64,000 nt of DNA. Source: Ianthella basta. Lineage: Eukaryota > Porifera > Demospongiae > Verongiida > Ianthellidae. The translations under genes were made by a program, and so were the position numbers. Under the pieces are notes generated by a model. It was not told where the DNA came from. It saw only the letters and a list, made by a program, of their open reading frames with translations, and did no database searches. The stretch spans positions 5,649,063 to 5,713,062 of the forward strand of contig OZ025882.1 of the NCBI GenBank assembly GCA_964019415.1. Direction: 5' to 3'. Shown here piece by piece: positions 25,141-37,011 of the stretch. Positions within the stretch are counted from its first letter, which is position 1. Every line of letters starts with the position of its first letter.

Positions 25141-25800
25141 GTGAATCATTTGGGATCTATAATAGTTAAATGCCCACCAATCGGTGTCTCTGAAGATTTT
25201 GACCACTTAATTGATTGGCATTTAACTAATACATATTACACACAATAACACGGCTGGTGTCTGTCTCTCTGAAATGTAACTAGCCTCGGCCATCCAGGAT
25301 GTGATTCAAAGCCTTTAACTGCATGCACTGTGTATGAAGGACAGATGAAAGCTGATGGGTTACAATTTAAAGCTAGTATAATTAATGAAATTCTGCATGT
25401 TCATAAATCCTCTGAACATGCCTTCACTGTGACTGTCTCAAATGTCCACCATTTGTATTAAATTCAGTTTAAACATCTGAGTACCTATAGCTAACCAATT
25501 GCCTATAACCGGTGCACGCAGCATGTGGTACAAGACCACACCAATTAACAAAGCTGATCATGCATGCAATATAATAGTAAGTTTAAGATCTAAATATTGA
25601 ATGAATGGACGGATAGGATGTATATCAAGAAAACACTATTACATGAAGTGAACCTACAAACCATTGCAGTGAGGAAGCCTCTGTTACAGTATTCTATGGC
25701 ACAGATTACATAATGGTGTATAATATCATACTGTACACACATGCTGATCACGTGTGTTGACTTTTACAGCAACCCAATTTTCAGCATGCATTAGATGAAG
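25141..25800. other. Intergenic with small inverted repeat at 25163-25230
   Basis: GTTAAATGCC-ACCAAT and ATTGAT-GGCATTTAAC face each other across about 30 bp, a possible small foldback element. Otherwise no gene. Confidence 0.35.
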
Positions 25801-25877
25801 ATTGAAATTTGGGTATATTTTCAACTAGTGCAATTGATATATTCCCATTCAGCCTGCCCAACAACGTGAAGACAAGT

Positions 25878-28800
25878 ATGTGGGGACTGTATCTCTGTGT
25901 ACTAGCTGCTGCAGCTGTCTGTGACAGTATAATGGGAGCCCCTGCAGTGAAGAAGAAACAGAACACTGGTATAAATAATGCCATGCAGGACACATTTGCA
26001 GTATATGTACTAGGTACACTTTATATTGCTTCTAGTTCATATTTCTCTGTCTATATTATTATTTTTAAGCTGCCTATATATTATTAAGCTGCTTGTCACT
26101 TAATTGCAAAGACTAGATCCAGTGGTGCTTTTGTGTATACTGTCTACAACCACCTATCCAACACTTTAATCTTACCTGTTCTTGAATACAATAGTTTCAT
26201 CTGGGGACTTGAGTCAATTGATCAGATATCTAAAATCTAGAATAACCTATATTAGTAGTGAGAAGTCTCCTGGGTGTAGGCAGAAATGCACCAATTTCTG
26301 CTATATTTATAAGGGAGATGGGGTGGTTACCAATTGTAGGTATCACACAATATCATGTGTTAGATTTTGGCTCCAACTCAGTAAAAGGTCACAAACTAGA
26401 CTTAACTATAAAATCTTTGCTGAATCATGTATTTTCAGCTAAAAATGGTAAGAAAAACTGGGCTTTTAATTTTCTATTAACGCCTACCTACATGGTCGAC
26501 CTTAGCACACATCTAGGCTTCAGTCCTTCAATATATAGATGACAAACACTGCATTCAGTACTACAAAGGTATAGCTGCAACAAATCCATATGAACTAGAA
26601 TGGCTATGGCAGATACAAGTTGTCAGAGAAACATCCAAAAGAGGAGGTGGCAGGCTAAATATTTATAGAAAGATTAAGACTGATTTCTCAACCACAGAGA
26701 GATATGTAGCCAGTATTGGGTCAATAGAGGTGAGGAGGGTGCTGGCGGGTCTTCGGGTGGGTTGCCTCCCGCTCGCAGTGGAGACTGGCTGCTACACAGG
26801 GGTCTTCCTCTGCCAGCGGACTTGTAGGCTGTGTGATCATGGGGAGGTGGAGGACCAGATCCACTTTTTAATTATTTGCCCCGCTTTCAATCAGTACAGA
26901 TTGAAGCTATTCAATCACTGTCACTCCCTATCGTGCACCTTCTTTCAACAGTCAATCACAATCAAATCACATAATATATAAGCTTCTATGACAATTTCAT
27001 TGCAAACACACTTACGAAGATGTATACCCACAGGCAGTTTTTTATATATAGTAATTTAAATCCACCCTGCATGCATGTGTGATTAATCTCCCTCCCCCCT
27101 CCGACTTTCCACCACTTTTTTCTTTCTTATGTTACCAGTAAGCTAGTACTGGCTGTGCAGCCTCTGATTACATGCTGCTGTCACTTTAATAATAGGAACA
27201 GTCTACTGTATATATATTATTGTACAATCACTGAATAATAGTGGCTGGCACATGAGACTACAGCACAACTGTATACAGTGCTTTGAGCTGTGAATGCATT
27301 CCATAATAGCTTCTCATTTCATACAGAGGGGATGCCTCCTGGGAACACATATCAGTCAGTTTGCAATTTAAAGTCCACTGAGGTGAATTGCATTTCAAAC
27401 CCGAAGGAACTCTTGTGCATCTTTCAGAAGGACAGAAATGAAAATGATAAACCACAGATCCCAACCTCTGGTTTACCACCTATGTGGCTGATTCACATAC
27501 ATAACTTTGTCAGTGAAAGTTATGATACTTCTAACAATGTGGTCACAACCAACAGCAGTAGCTACTGTCAGGTCTCTGACCCAGATGAAGTCTGCACAAT
27601 GAATGCTGTCTACTCCCAGACCATCTTTGATGCTTATCCTGCTGCACTGCTGACATGTTTGACTCCAATACTTGAATATTTCAACCGCTTCCAGTTTTGG
27701 CTATCGATGAGCATTACTGAGACATCCTGGACTGTACCATTGCCATTTTGCTCAGGGCATTTTGAGACAGGAGACTTTGTCCAGGAGGTAAATGATCTGA
27801 TCATTGTAGCAGTATAGCACCAAGTATTTGCTGAGCCCATTGAATGCATGGCTGTAAGAGGAAACTCCAGCAATTAATGGAGTAACAACAGCCAGCCATT
27901 AACTATTTTTACAATTTCCAGCTGTACATATATTACTTGCTTCTAATGTTCTCATTGCTTGTTTTCATATAACTGCATAATTTTGCATTTTCATACTATC
28001 AAGCTACTTCCTATTATTACTTCCTACAAATTACTATTTTAGCTGGTGAAATCTGCATCTGACAACAAGCAACTTACAGACAACTATGCCATGTCATTCC
28101 ATGCTGAAGCTCAAGGGAACCTCTCAACACAGTATGCAATTCTATTATACAGTCGCTTCATTGTTTCATCATTGCTAATTATTTTGGGACTGTGTTGGCT
28201 TACAAAACGGTATCCACTCAAGCATCAAAAGGCAAGGAATTCAGTATCCAAATCCCTTCTCTTCTCCACCATGATCCAGTCATGGATGTGGTTCGTGTAT
28301 CTATATGGTTACCAGTTTTGGGGCCTGTCATTGTTCAAGGACTTCCTACACTCCAGGAATGCTGTGATATCCACAGCCTACATGCCTTTTGTGGACATTG
28401 GGTACTATGCCTTTGGGATCATGGGTGTGTTCTACCTTGTGGAATTCCCCTTCCTCCTGTGGTACATCAGCACAAAGGTGATGGCCATGGACAGTCGAGA
28501 TCTGAACAGGAGACAGTGCATGCTATACATGCTGAAGTCAGTTGGGTGTGCTGGAATTGTTCTCTACATGCAAGTGTTATCCTGGTATTTTACATATTTC
28601 CTGATTGGCCTTCTTGCCTATCCATTGTCTTCACTTCTGGCCCTGGGAGCTTACCTAGTCCTACTCATCATCTTGATTGCAGGCACAGCACTCCTTCTCC
28701 TTCCATGTATCACACAATGCAGAAGGTGCCCACAGCAAAGTGGTCCAGTTGTGTTCCTTATACTGATAGCTTTAATCTGTGGTGGATTCACAAATGATCT

Positions 28801-29002
28801 AATACAAGTTATGAATAGTAAATGGAGCACCACTTACAATGCAAGTCAAATCATTTCAGGTTTGTTTGCTTCTGGAATATTTGCAGTATTGGTTTGCACA
28901 GTCAAATCAGTGTTCAGTCAATACATACTGAAGAGTGACTCACATGCAGACACTGACAAGACAGAGGAACAGTCACTACTTTCAGTGGAAAGTGATTCTT
29001 AG
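25878..29002 (+). CDS. E1: receptor-like multipass membrane protein, 503 aa
   Basis: Exons: 25878-25968, 27327-27787, 28043-29002 (1512 bp); introns 1358 bp (phase 1, donor GTATAA) and 255 bp (phase 0). Exon 1 is B-like, but the first B start codon is GTG here; the next in-frame ATG, codon 5 in B, is used (MWGLYLCVLAAA...). The ectodomain has NSSSYCQVSDPDEVC, AVYSQTIFD and WTVPLPFC. Exon 3 starts LVKSASDNKQL, is closer to C genes, and has the core block (with DSRDLNRRQ in place of DRRGLNRRQ), CRRCPQQSG, and a tail with EEQSLL. Intron 1 is enlarged by a LINE fragment. The weak donor and long intron make exon 1 the least certain part. Confidence 0.8.
26105..26965 (+). mobile_element. Non-LTR retrotransposon 3' remnant inside E1 intron 1
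   Basis: Scattered frames give the C-terminal landmarks of LINE ORF2: LILPVLEYNSFIWGLES (RT thumb region), LGVGRNAPISAIF with EMGWLPIV, then NIYRKIKTDFSTTERY, LRVGCLPLAVETGCYTG, and a zinc-binding end CRLCDHGEVEDQIHFLIICP. The landmarks are in the right order but in different frames with stops, so it is dead. The catalytic RT and endonuclease regions are absent (5' truncation). Same strand as E1. Confidence 0.8.
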
Positions 29003-29930
29003 CTTTACACATTCAAGTGTGTAAAGGCCTCATGCAACCATTATTTTAGTAACAACAAAACCTCTGCACTGACAATAGTCAATTCTTCACTGTTTGTGCG
29101 TGAACATAGCATTATACATAGGCTATTGACAGTAACAATGTGTTTTAAGTGTGGATGTAATTGTATAATTACGCTGTGTATAGTTGATGATGTAGTGAGC
29201 ATGTACAAGAAGTCAAGAATCTAAAGAAATAATGCCTGCCAGTCAGCAATTATGAAGCATTCACTTACATATACTGTAATGATAATAGTCTAGTGTACAC
29301 ATGGCAGCCGTCAGTGTGCACTGGATCAACTGTAAAATGCATCACACAACAGCTCAGTGTGCTCAAATAGCATTCACAGATGTCAAAAGATGTACGTAGG
29401 AATTGCAGAAGTGATGGGAATGTCTTCAAGATACAAGCTGGAGCAATAGTTTCCATGTGATGCTGAGTGGCACTGAGTGCACACTGAATTACCGATCTAA
29501 TCTCTTGTGTCTGCCAGTATACAGTGGGTGCATGTTTGGAGACACTGCACCATCCCTTAGATTGAGCAGTGATAAAAGCAATGTGTGCTTGACGACCTCT
29601 GCCTATAGACAGAGGAGCAAAACATAATTACTTACAAGACCAACCTGGTTGGTCATGAATGAAGGACTCTTGTTTTGTTGCCACCGTAAGATGAGGCCAA
29701 GATACCTGCTAGCTACACTAAAGTACATTTCATTAATACAAAATGTGTGAATATGTCAGTTATATATCTACACCTTTGAATGTAATTTGCATAACCAGAT
29801 GTAATGTGTACATATCTAAACAATAATTGAGTGAATTTGATATACAGTACAAAGGCTTTCCTTATTATACATATATATGGCTGTAGGAGAAGTTGCATGC
29901 AGAAAGGTGCATGCATATGTTACTGTAGCT
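29003..29930. other. Intergenic, E1 3' flank
   Basis: Includes the TTTCCATGTGATGCTGAGTG segment shared with 20490 and 45540. No gene recognised. Confidence 0.45.
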
Positions 29931-29934
29931 AAGA

Positions 29935-30200
29935 ACTGTGTTCCAGCAAAAGGTGTGTTTGTTCATTCGAGTCATCAATCCTTTCTTGTGAAGTACTCCT
30001 CAACAAGTACCGAGAGAGCACCGATTTGAGTGTGTAAGTCATTAGTCCATATATTCCAGAAGTCAATATTCCAGAAAAAATTGGCTGGAATTGTAAGAAG
30101 TGTTCCATTTGTTTCCAAGGCTGGTGACCAGAAACATGTAATATCCACTTAGTCTACAAATTAAAGTTAAGAGGACAAAGAATACAATGGGACCACTTAC
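29935..30200 (-). pseudogene. Relic 3' end of a C-type exon 3
   Basis: Minus-strand match to the last ~260 bp of C1/C2 exon 3 (TM6-TM7 and tail). It breaks off near 30199, in front of where CRRC and the core block should be, and joins sequence found upstream of D1/C2. This looks like one deletion that removed most of a C gene. Confidence 0.75.
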
Positions 30201-30895
30201 AAATGCGTGCGTGCAGCACAAAGCTAAGTGCACTGCCACATTGAAGAGATCATTTTGTCTTTTTCCTTAACACCATGTACATTCCTGGTTTGTGGGTGAG
30301 TAGTTGATACAATTGTGCTTGAATCAGAGTTAACCAGTTCCTGTGTGAGTATATTATTCATCGTGCACCTTGCCATCTTTCAACACAGTATGTAAGATGT
30401 GTTTTATGGGTATATATGCTCTTGCACCAGAGACAACAGTGACACCATCGCTGTTAAGTGAACCATGGCAGTATGGGCAATGTAAAATCAAGCTAACATA
30501 AAAGTTGGAAGTGCTTTACTTCTTTACTTTATGTATGTAGACTAGTGTACTGCCTTAAGCCTGCAGAACCTCATGGTGGGTTCCACCAGACAGTGTGTGC
30601 TTTAAATCTCATTTGCATAGTTTGTACTGGTAGTGAGAAAGTTGGATTAAGATCATGAGTAAATTATTCAGTGCTAGTGAATGGAGTTAATTAATATTGC
30701 ATGCAGCTTGCCAGTGTCAATCCCAATGTGCAATAATGATATGCAGTGGAACCTGTCTGAGATGGTCACACTGTTATACATCTATCTCTCTAAAGTAGCC
30801 AGCCTCCCAAATGGCACTAAAGCATTGCAATCTACCTCTGTAGAGCAGCCACCTCTCTATAAAGGTCAGTTATTGGTCTGAAGGTGGCAGTGTTA
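30200..30895. repeat. Copy of the D1/C2 upstream flank
   Basis: Matches 18360-19190 and 48440-49080, including the CTTGCACCAGAGACAACAG segment. No gene. Confidence 0.6.
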
Positions 30896-30917
30896 GATAC
30901 ACACAACACACACACAA

Positions 30918-31064
<147 letters not shown>

Positions 31065-31239
31065 TGATCTAGTATCATTCACTACCATCTTGATCATGAC
31101 TCATTGCATCATTTTACATGACTTTACAGTGTAATAGGAGTGCTACTGCACAGGAGGCGGCTTGAACCATATACAGTGCTGTCTGGTGGTCTCCAAGGTG
31201 AGGTACTGCACACATTCAGAAAGTGACAATAGTTGACCC

Positions 31240-31480
31240 CCAGCCTGTCTTCCTACAACACAGTGGGCAGAATCAGCTATTCAAATTATAGCACATTGAA
31301 TATTTTACGGCCAGTGGTACTGGAGGCCTTGTCTCTTGGTTCATATACACTTAGACATTTCATGAGATCTGCAGTAGTACTGTATGGAGTACCCAGGGAA
31401 AGGGACCGCCCAGTCGCTGTCCTGTAACTTTGAGACTGCATTCTTCATTGACCTCACTGCCAATCTGATTCCATAACAAT
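31240..31480. repeat. Interspersed repeat R3, inverted relative to 49155-49600
   Basis: CACAGTGGGCAGAATCAGCT, the stretch through GTACCCAGGGAAAGGGACC, and ACCTCACTGCCAATCTGATT all recur in reverse complement near 49590, 49450 and 49170. Two opposite copies fit an interspersed element; class unknown. Confidence 0.65.
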
Positions 31481-32350
31481 GTCAATGTTTAAAGCTGCTG
31501 GGAACTGAAAAATTGCAAAGAAAACACAGTGATAGAAGTGCACTTTCTGCATGCATGTGCTTCAGAGTGAGAGAGATGGGGGTAGTAGACACAGAGCGTC
31601 AGCTAGCAAGGTCTGTTGAAACTGGGGGAACATTTCAGCGCATGTTACCTGCCCCATAGTGTAATTTCGATTCCTCTAGGAGTACTAGCCTTTGCACACT
31701 TCGGTGCCATGATTTCCTGAAGTGCGCCGCTCTGTTCCGTTGTCTCAACGAACTCCTCTGAGACTCTCAGAGCAAGCCGAGTCAGCGGTCTGCAATGCCG
31801 CAGGATTTTACCGTTTTGCCTACTAGCTGTAGAGAATCCGCTGGGCGGTGCAACTTCCAGGATAGGGAAGGTGAAATGGACGCGCGCATTGGCTCAATGG
31901 TTACACAAGGACTGAGTGGGTCAGGCGCGAAGTGTGCAGCTTCTACAGTTTCATGGCTCTCTTGCTCGTTGTTGCAGAAGTTGCATTGGTCCAGTACAGC
32001 TGCACATACTTCCGCTTCCGCTGGACGCCTGTCAGGATCATGAGTGACAGTGCACTAGACCAGTTGGCTATACAAGGACTGCACGGGCCGGGTTCCAAGG
32101 GTGCTGCAGCCATTTAGCTACTTTCTCCTACTCAGCCTTGCTCGCTGTAGCCAACGTTAACGCTGCATCGGTCTATTCCTTGTGTTATTGTGCTGCCGCA
32201 GTCATTACTTACCAACATGCCCCTGCATACTCCCGCTCGCCCCCACAACGTTTTACATTCGTCTAGTAATATAAATCAAGCAGGTTGTTGGGTTGGGAGT
32301 GTGTACGTACAGTACGTGTGTGTTTTGTTCGTTTGGGCAGGTGTTGTGTG
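31480..32350. other. GC-richer foreign-looking segment, no gene recognised
   Basis: Visibly richer in GC and CpG than anything around it. Two diverged direct repeats of about 170 bp are visible (from about 31875 and 32040), each carrying a TACACAAGGACTG / TATACAAGGACTG core; in one frame they read TQGLSGSGAKCAAS and IQGLHGPGSKGAAA. No convincing gene. It could be part of a mobile element or a transferred regulatory region. Confidence 0.4.
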
Positions 32351-32465
32351 TGTGATGAGAAATTCTGATAATAACTTACAAAACAATGTGAACTTAAGCA
32401 TCTACGTACACTGGCAAAGCATATAGTCACATACTTGTTCTTTCAAACAAGGCAAAGAAAGAGGT

Positions 32466-34512
32466 CTAAACTACATCAAGCAAGTGCTTGTATTCCTCCT
32501 GATCATCTGTAGTAGTGTCAAGGCTTCCTTCAACCTTGTGACGGGTGAACACACGTTTGATGATGTATGCCAACAGTGCAATGACACCAGATGTGAAGAG
32601 GACAGTGAAGATGTGACTCAAGTCATAAAGGGTACTGAATCTGTCGGCATAAAATTCTTTGTGCACGACAAACAAAAATACACCACAAACAAAACTACCC
32701 AGGATGAAGAAAATGATTGAGCAACAATGTGGTAAGCAACGCTTGCAGTGTGTGATGCAAGGAAGAAAGAGAAGGGCTGTGCATGTGGTGCAGAAAGGGA
32801 AAAGTACAAGCATTGAGCAAATGTTATAAAGCACAATCAAGGGAAATATCAAAATAAACACCATCTGAAACACAATGTACACAGAGAGCACCTGCATGAA
32901 GAGCACCATTCCTGCACACACAACTGACTTCAGCATGTACAGCATGCACTGTCTCCTGTTCAGACCTCGCCTGTCCATGGCCATCACCTTTGTGCTGATG
33001 TACCACAGGAGGAAGGGGAATTCCACAAGGTAGAACACACCCATGATCCCAAAGGCATAGTACCCAATGTCCACAAAAGGCATGTAGGCTGTGGACACCA
33101 CCGTGGATTTGGTGGTAATCACACCATGGAACAAGGCAAGTGCCAAAAATTGGTACAAATAGAGCAACACAAACCAAACCCAACATTGTAGCATGGCAGA
33201 GAATAGAAGTGATTTGGTTTTAGGATTCACTGGGTGGAAGATATGGAGGTTCTTCTTCATCATTGGTAGCACTTTAAGTACCATGAGAGACAGACTAACA
33301 ACTGCAATAAACAAGGCCACAGTGAAACTTTTGATATGGCCTCTTTTCTCTGAATTGAATGGCTTTATGTATATCTGACGCAGAAAGTCTTCATTCATCA
33401 TCACAGATTTAATCCACTGCATGTAATATATTATAATGGAAATAGAAGTTGCATGGGTATAATATTTTGTTGTCTCTTTGCATGCATGAGGTCTATACAC
33501 TGCATGTGTTTGCATCATTGTAAGTTCTTCACCTGGGATATGGCCACCATAATTATGACTTCGGCATCTTTGGCGTTGGGGCAGAATGGGAAGGGTGGTG
33601 TCCAACATTTCTCCTCAATAGTTTCATTCAATGCCTTCGGTATAACACCAGAAGTGAAGTAATCCAATATAATATCAGTAGATATGGAGAAAAGGAAGAG
33701 TTTCTGCAATGTGAAGGGGGCAGACTCAAAAATAGGCCGAGGGTACACTGCTGTTGTACTGCAGATGTCCTGTGTGTCAGATACCTCACAGCACATGTCT
33801 TCAAGGTGGCTACTGGCATTGAAGCTGTCTTGAGATGCTGCCACATGAATGGGCATGTGAATAAGCGTTAAGGACTTTATATCCACTGGGCTCCACCAGA
33901 CTGCTGGTGTGTTCTGGAGCAGTGCACACAGCTGGTCTGCATTTGCAATGCAGGTGAAGTTCATTGCTGCGAAGATAATGGACAATAATACAACTAATGT
34001 TAATTTGAATAATTGTTGTTTTGTATGGAAAGCCTTCATTCAATGCAGTATTCACTTCCTGCATAATTGTCGAGAATGCCGCATGTCTTGCTATGGAAAG
34101 CTACTATATACATAGCAGTATAATACTTCCTACCTTACTACTGTATGTCAGCATATGTACACACATTAATATAGTTTACTTGACATAATTATTGGGTTGA
34201 TGCTTCCCATTATAACAAGATTCTAGTGTGGTACACGTGTACTGTATTTCACAACATGTCTGAATATATCAGTGTGCATACCCAGGACCAGGTGCACATT
34301 AGATGATTTAACTTTCACAATTGGCATCACATTGGTAGCAGCTGAAACTGTCTCAAAATAAAGCTCACGCAAGTATATACAATGACTGTAGTTGTAGTTC
34401 AGATGTACTGTATGACTCACTACTACATACCTTTCTGCCCAGTAGCTGTAATCCCATGGCCAGTAACAAGGACTACAGTCAGGAACAGTAGCTGGCACAA
34501 CCCTGGACTCAT
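32466..34512 (-). CDS. A4: receptor-like multipass membrane protein, 488 aa
   Basis: Exons: 34431-34512, 33533-33966, 32466-33416 (1467 bp); introns 464 bp (phase 1) and 116 bp (phase 0). The signal peptide is as in A2. The ectodomain reads NFTCIANADQLC, DMCCEVSDTQDIC and CWTPPFPFC, one residue shorter than A2. Exon 3 starts WIKSVMMNEDFLRQ, then about seven hydrophobic segments, the core block with DRRGLNRRQ, CKRC after the TM5 region, and tail EEYKHLLDVV (acidic dileucine). The exon 3 frame stays open back to 33608, but intron 2 is not a multiple of three, so that extension is not part of the protein. Head-to-head with B3. Function unknown. Confidence 0.87.
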
Positions 34513-34569
34513 GGCTTTATTCTCTGACACTCTCAACCTCACATACTAGCCAACACTGCTGGTGTGTGC

Positions 34570-34580
34570 ATATATATAGC
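34570..34580 (-). promoter_or_regulatory. TATA-like box of A4
   Basis: CTATATATATGC on the minus strand about 60 bp upstream of the ATG at 34512. Confidence 0.5.
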
Positions 34581-35084
34581 CTCTTGGCTCTGCACTGTTA
34601 GTGTAAACAACATTAAACAACTGTTATATGCTTTCAAGTTTGTGAAACAACTTCCTTGTTGTGTTCAACGCGGATATTTTAGTTTCCAATAACCTTGTTG
34701 ATGAGTCATGTTGATAGTGATGTCATATACTGTAAGCAGTATGAGTTTGGTGTATTGATGCAGTAAAAGGAGTATGTACCTATACTTGATATACGTTATC
34801 ATTTATGCATGACCTTGTTTCAATGTTGCTTATACCATTCATACATTCACTGTTGCTATGGAGAATCTTTTAAATAATGTATATATGCAATTTTCTCACC
34901 TAGATAGCCAGACTCAAGCAGATCTGGGAATAACTTCCTGTTTTTGAGGCCAAATGTGACTCTTCATAGTGGAGACACAGGTATTCACAGTATCTCAGTA
35001 AACATTAGCAATACTAAAGAGTGAAATAGGGCTACGTATATTCCATTTCTATATATATTCCTTAGTTTAAGACACATACATCCT

Positions 35085-35300
35085 ATGCTGTCGAATTGCA
35101 CATATTTCATAATTATGTCTGTGAAGCTCCTGGTGTCTCAACCAACAGCAGTAACTCCTGTCAGCTCTCTAACTCAGACAATGAATGCAGTGCTTACTGT
35201 CAACTCCTACTCTACTTTGATGTTCATCTTATTGTCTCTCAGAATAAGGGAATTGATCTCTGCATCCATGCTAAACCAACATACCATTATTAATGCCAAT
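35085..35300 (+). pseudogene. Relic exon 2 (C-like ectodomain), second copy
   Basis: Same as 5070-5295: HIFHNYVCEAPGVST and NSCQLSNSDNEC on the plus strand upstream of A4, decaying after the second Cys. Confidence 0.7.
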
Positions 35301-35539
35301 GCCATATATCTACTGGTAGCAGGGATGGCATTGTACCCTCTATATAAGGAACAATGAAGGTATAGTAGAATAGGAATGTGCATCCGTGTGATTGTTGAAC
35401 AAGTCTCTGTAGAAATTAAGACCAAATGGTGTGTTCATATACAGCAGCATGATATCACTCTGCAGCTGGCTGTATTCAGTTAAGAGTGATTAAAACATTT
35501 TTAACTCCTTCCCCCTCCTGTAGTAGTCACAATGGTGTG

Positions 35540-35751
35540 GGGTGTCATACAGGTCAAAACTATGCTATTGAATTTTTGGTCAACTTAGCTACAAAGTTGT
35601 CCTACTTGTAAGTGGGACTGTCCCACTTGCTAAGTAGGACAGTCCCACTTGCTAAGTAGGACAGTCCCACTTATAAATTTTATTATAGGACAACTTCGTA
35701 GCTAAGTTGACCAAAAATTCAATAGCATAGTTTTGACCTGAATGGCATCCC
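35540..35751. mobile_element. Hairpin MITE (long terminal inverted repeats)
   Basis: About 212 bp made of two near-perfect inverted arms of about 65 bp. The left arm includes CAGGTCAAAACTATGCTATT, the right arm its reverse complement, each continuing through TTTTTGGTCAACTTAGCTAC. Between them lies a short tandem of GTAGGACAGTCCCACTT units, themselves palindromic. No coding capacity. It sits exactly at the edge of an inverted segment. Superfamily not assignable; no clear target-site duplication. Confidence 0.8.
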
Positions 35752-35754
35752 ATA

Positions 35755-36095
35755 GTAGACAGCCAGTTGATGAGTACCTTAGGATGTCTGTGTCATAGCT
35801 AACAGGAAAAAGCATAGTACCATTGTGACTACTACAGGAGGGGGAAGGAAATGAGAACAACACATTGAGTCTTGATTAAAACTTACCAATGCATAACTAT
35901 ACACAAATAGCAGCATTCAAACATTCATTGGAGTGTGCTAATTGGTATTGTTCTAATAGAATATGCATACCACCATTTTCAATCCTTCATATTGCTAATG
36001 TTCACTCATGCTGCAGTCAACACCTGAGTCTCCATGCATGCAGAATTACCAAATTTGGCCATAAACAGCACTGTTAGCCCACATACTATGATAGT
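35755..36095. repeat. Inverted segment relative to the A2/B1 unit
   Basis: Read in reverse complement this is collinear with about 6470-6795 (orphan B promoter module followed by CTCCTTCCCCCTCCTGTAG). A short forward copy of that last motif is retained at 35503-35535, on the other side of the hairpin, so the event is an inverted duplication or an inversion with partial duplication. Confidence 0.75.
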
Positions 36096-36114
36096 GCAGT
36101 CTGTGTCTGCATGT

Positions 36115-36133
36115 GCATGTGTGTATATGTGTG

Positions 36134-36176
<43 letters not shown>

Positions 36177-36184
36177 ATGCGTGC

Positions 36185-36252
<68 letters not shown>

Positions 36253-36450
36253 CTGGGTGCAATTGAATGTGGGTTTGGGTACATGTGGTTGGGTTTGGGT
36301 AGGTGCACCTGCATGTCTGTGTCTACATGTGAATGTGTGTGTTGTGTGCTAGCTATAGTTGTATGCTGTGCGGTTGTGCATACGTGTGTAGTGCTTAGCT
36401 TGCACTCATTGAAGTCTGTGTACAGTGCATGTAAGTTTATTCATGGAATA
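36115..36450. repeat. R2 repeat with (GTGC)n and (GT)n
   Basis: A tetranucleotide GTGC run (about 36128-36190) passes into GT repeats (to about 36251), then the R2 tail GCCTGGGTGCAATTGAATG. The other R2 copies lack the GTGC expansion. Confidence 0.8.
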
Positions 36451-37011
36451 AGTGGAATTAGTGAATACAATTAGCGAGAGCAGACCAAAGGGAGCAAGTG
36501 TAAGTCCAGCTGGGTGGTAGTCCCATAATGTCAGCATAGTTGTTGTAGCAGAAAGGGGAGGGGGCATTGTTTAACATATAGTGCATACAACACCTGAAAT
36601 GAAGTTATTCTGTATAGTACCTCAAGGAATTAAATTCAGAAGCAGTTTCACTGCTGGATGGCAAGTATACTCAAAGATAGCCCAACTGAACCTGTCTATC
36701 CAAATTTTCTATGGGTCTATATATAATTATGCTAATACACGTGGCAGAAGTGGACCTGTGTAAATTAGGGCTGTAACATAGTATGTGGGCTAACAGTGCT
36801 GTTCATGGACAAATTTGGTAATTCTGCGTGCATGGAGACTCAGGTGTTGACTGCAGCATGAGTGAACATTAGCAACATGAAGGATTGAAAATGGTGGTAC
36901 GTATATTCTATTAGAACAACACCAATTAGCATACTCCAATGAATGTTTGAATGCTGTTTTTCATGTATAGGACCAAGCAGTGACTAGTTCTCATTCAGTG
37001 TGCCCAACAAC

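Noticed and set aside
32466..33608. 380-codon frame for A4 with an N-terminal extension
   Set aside because: The extension reads through intron 2 and exon 2 in the wrong phase; intron 2 is 116 bp, and the spliced model matches all relatives.
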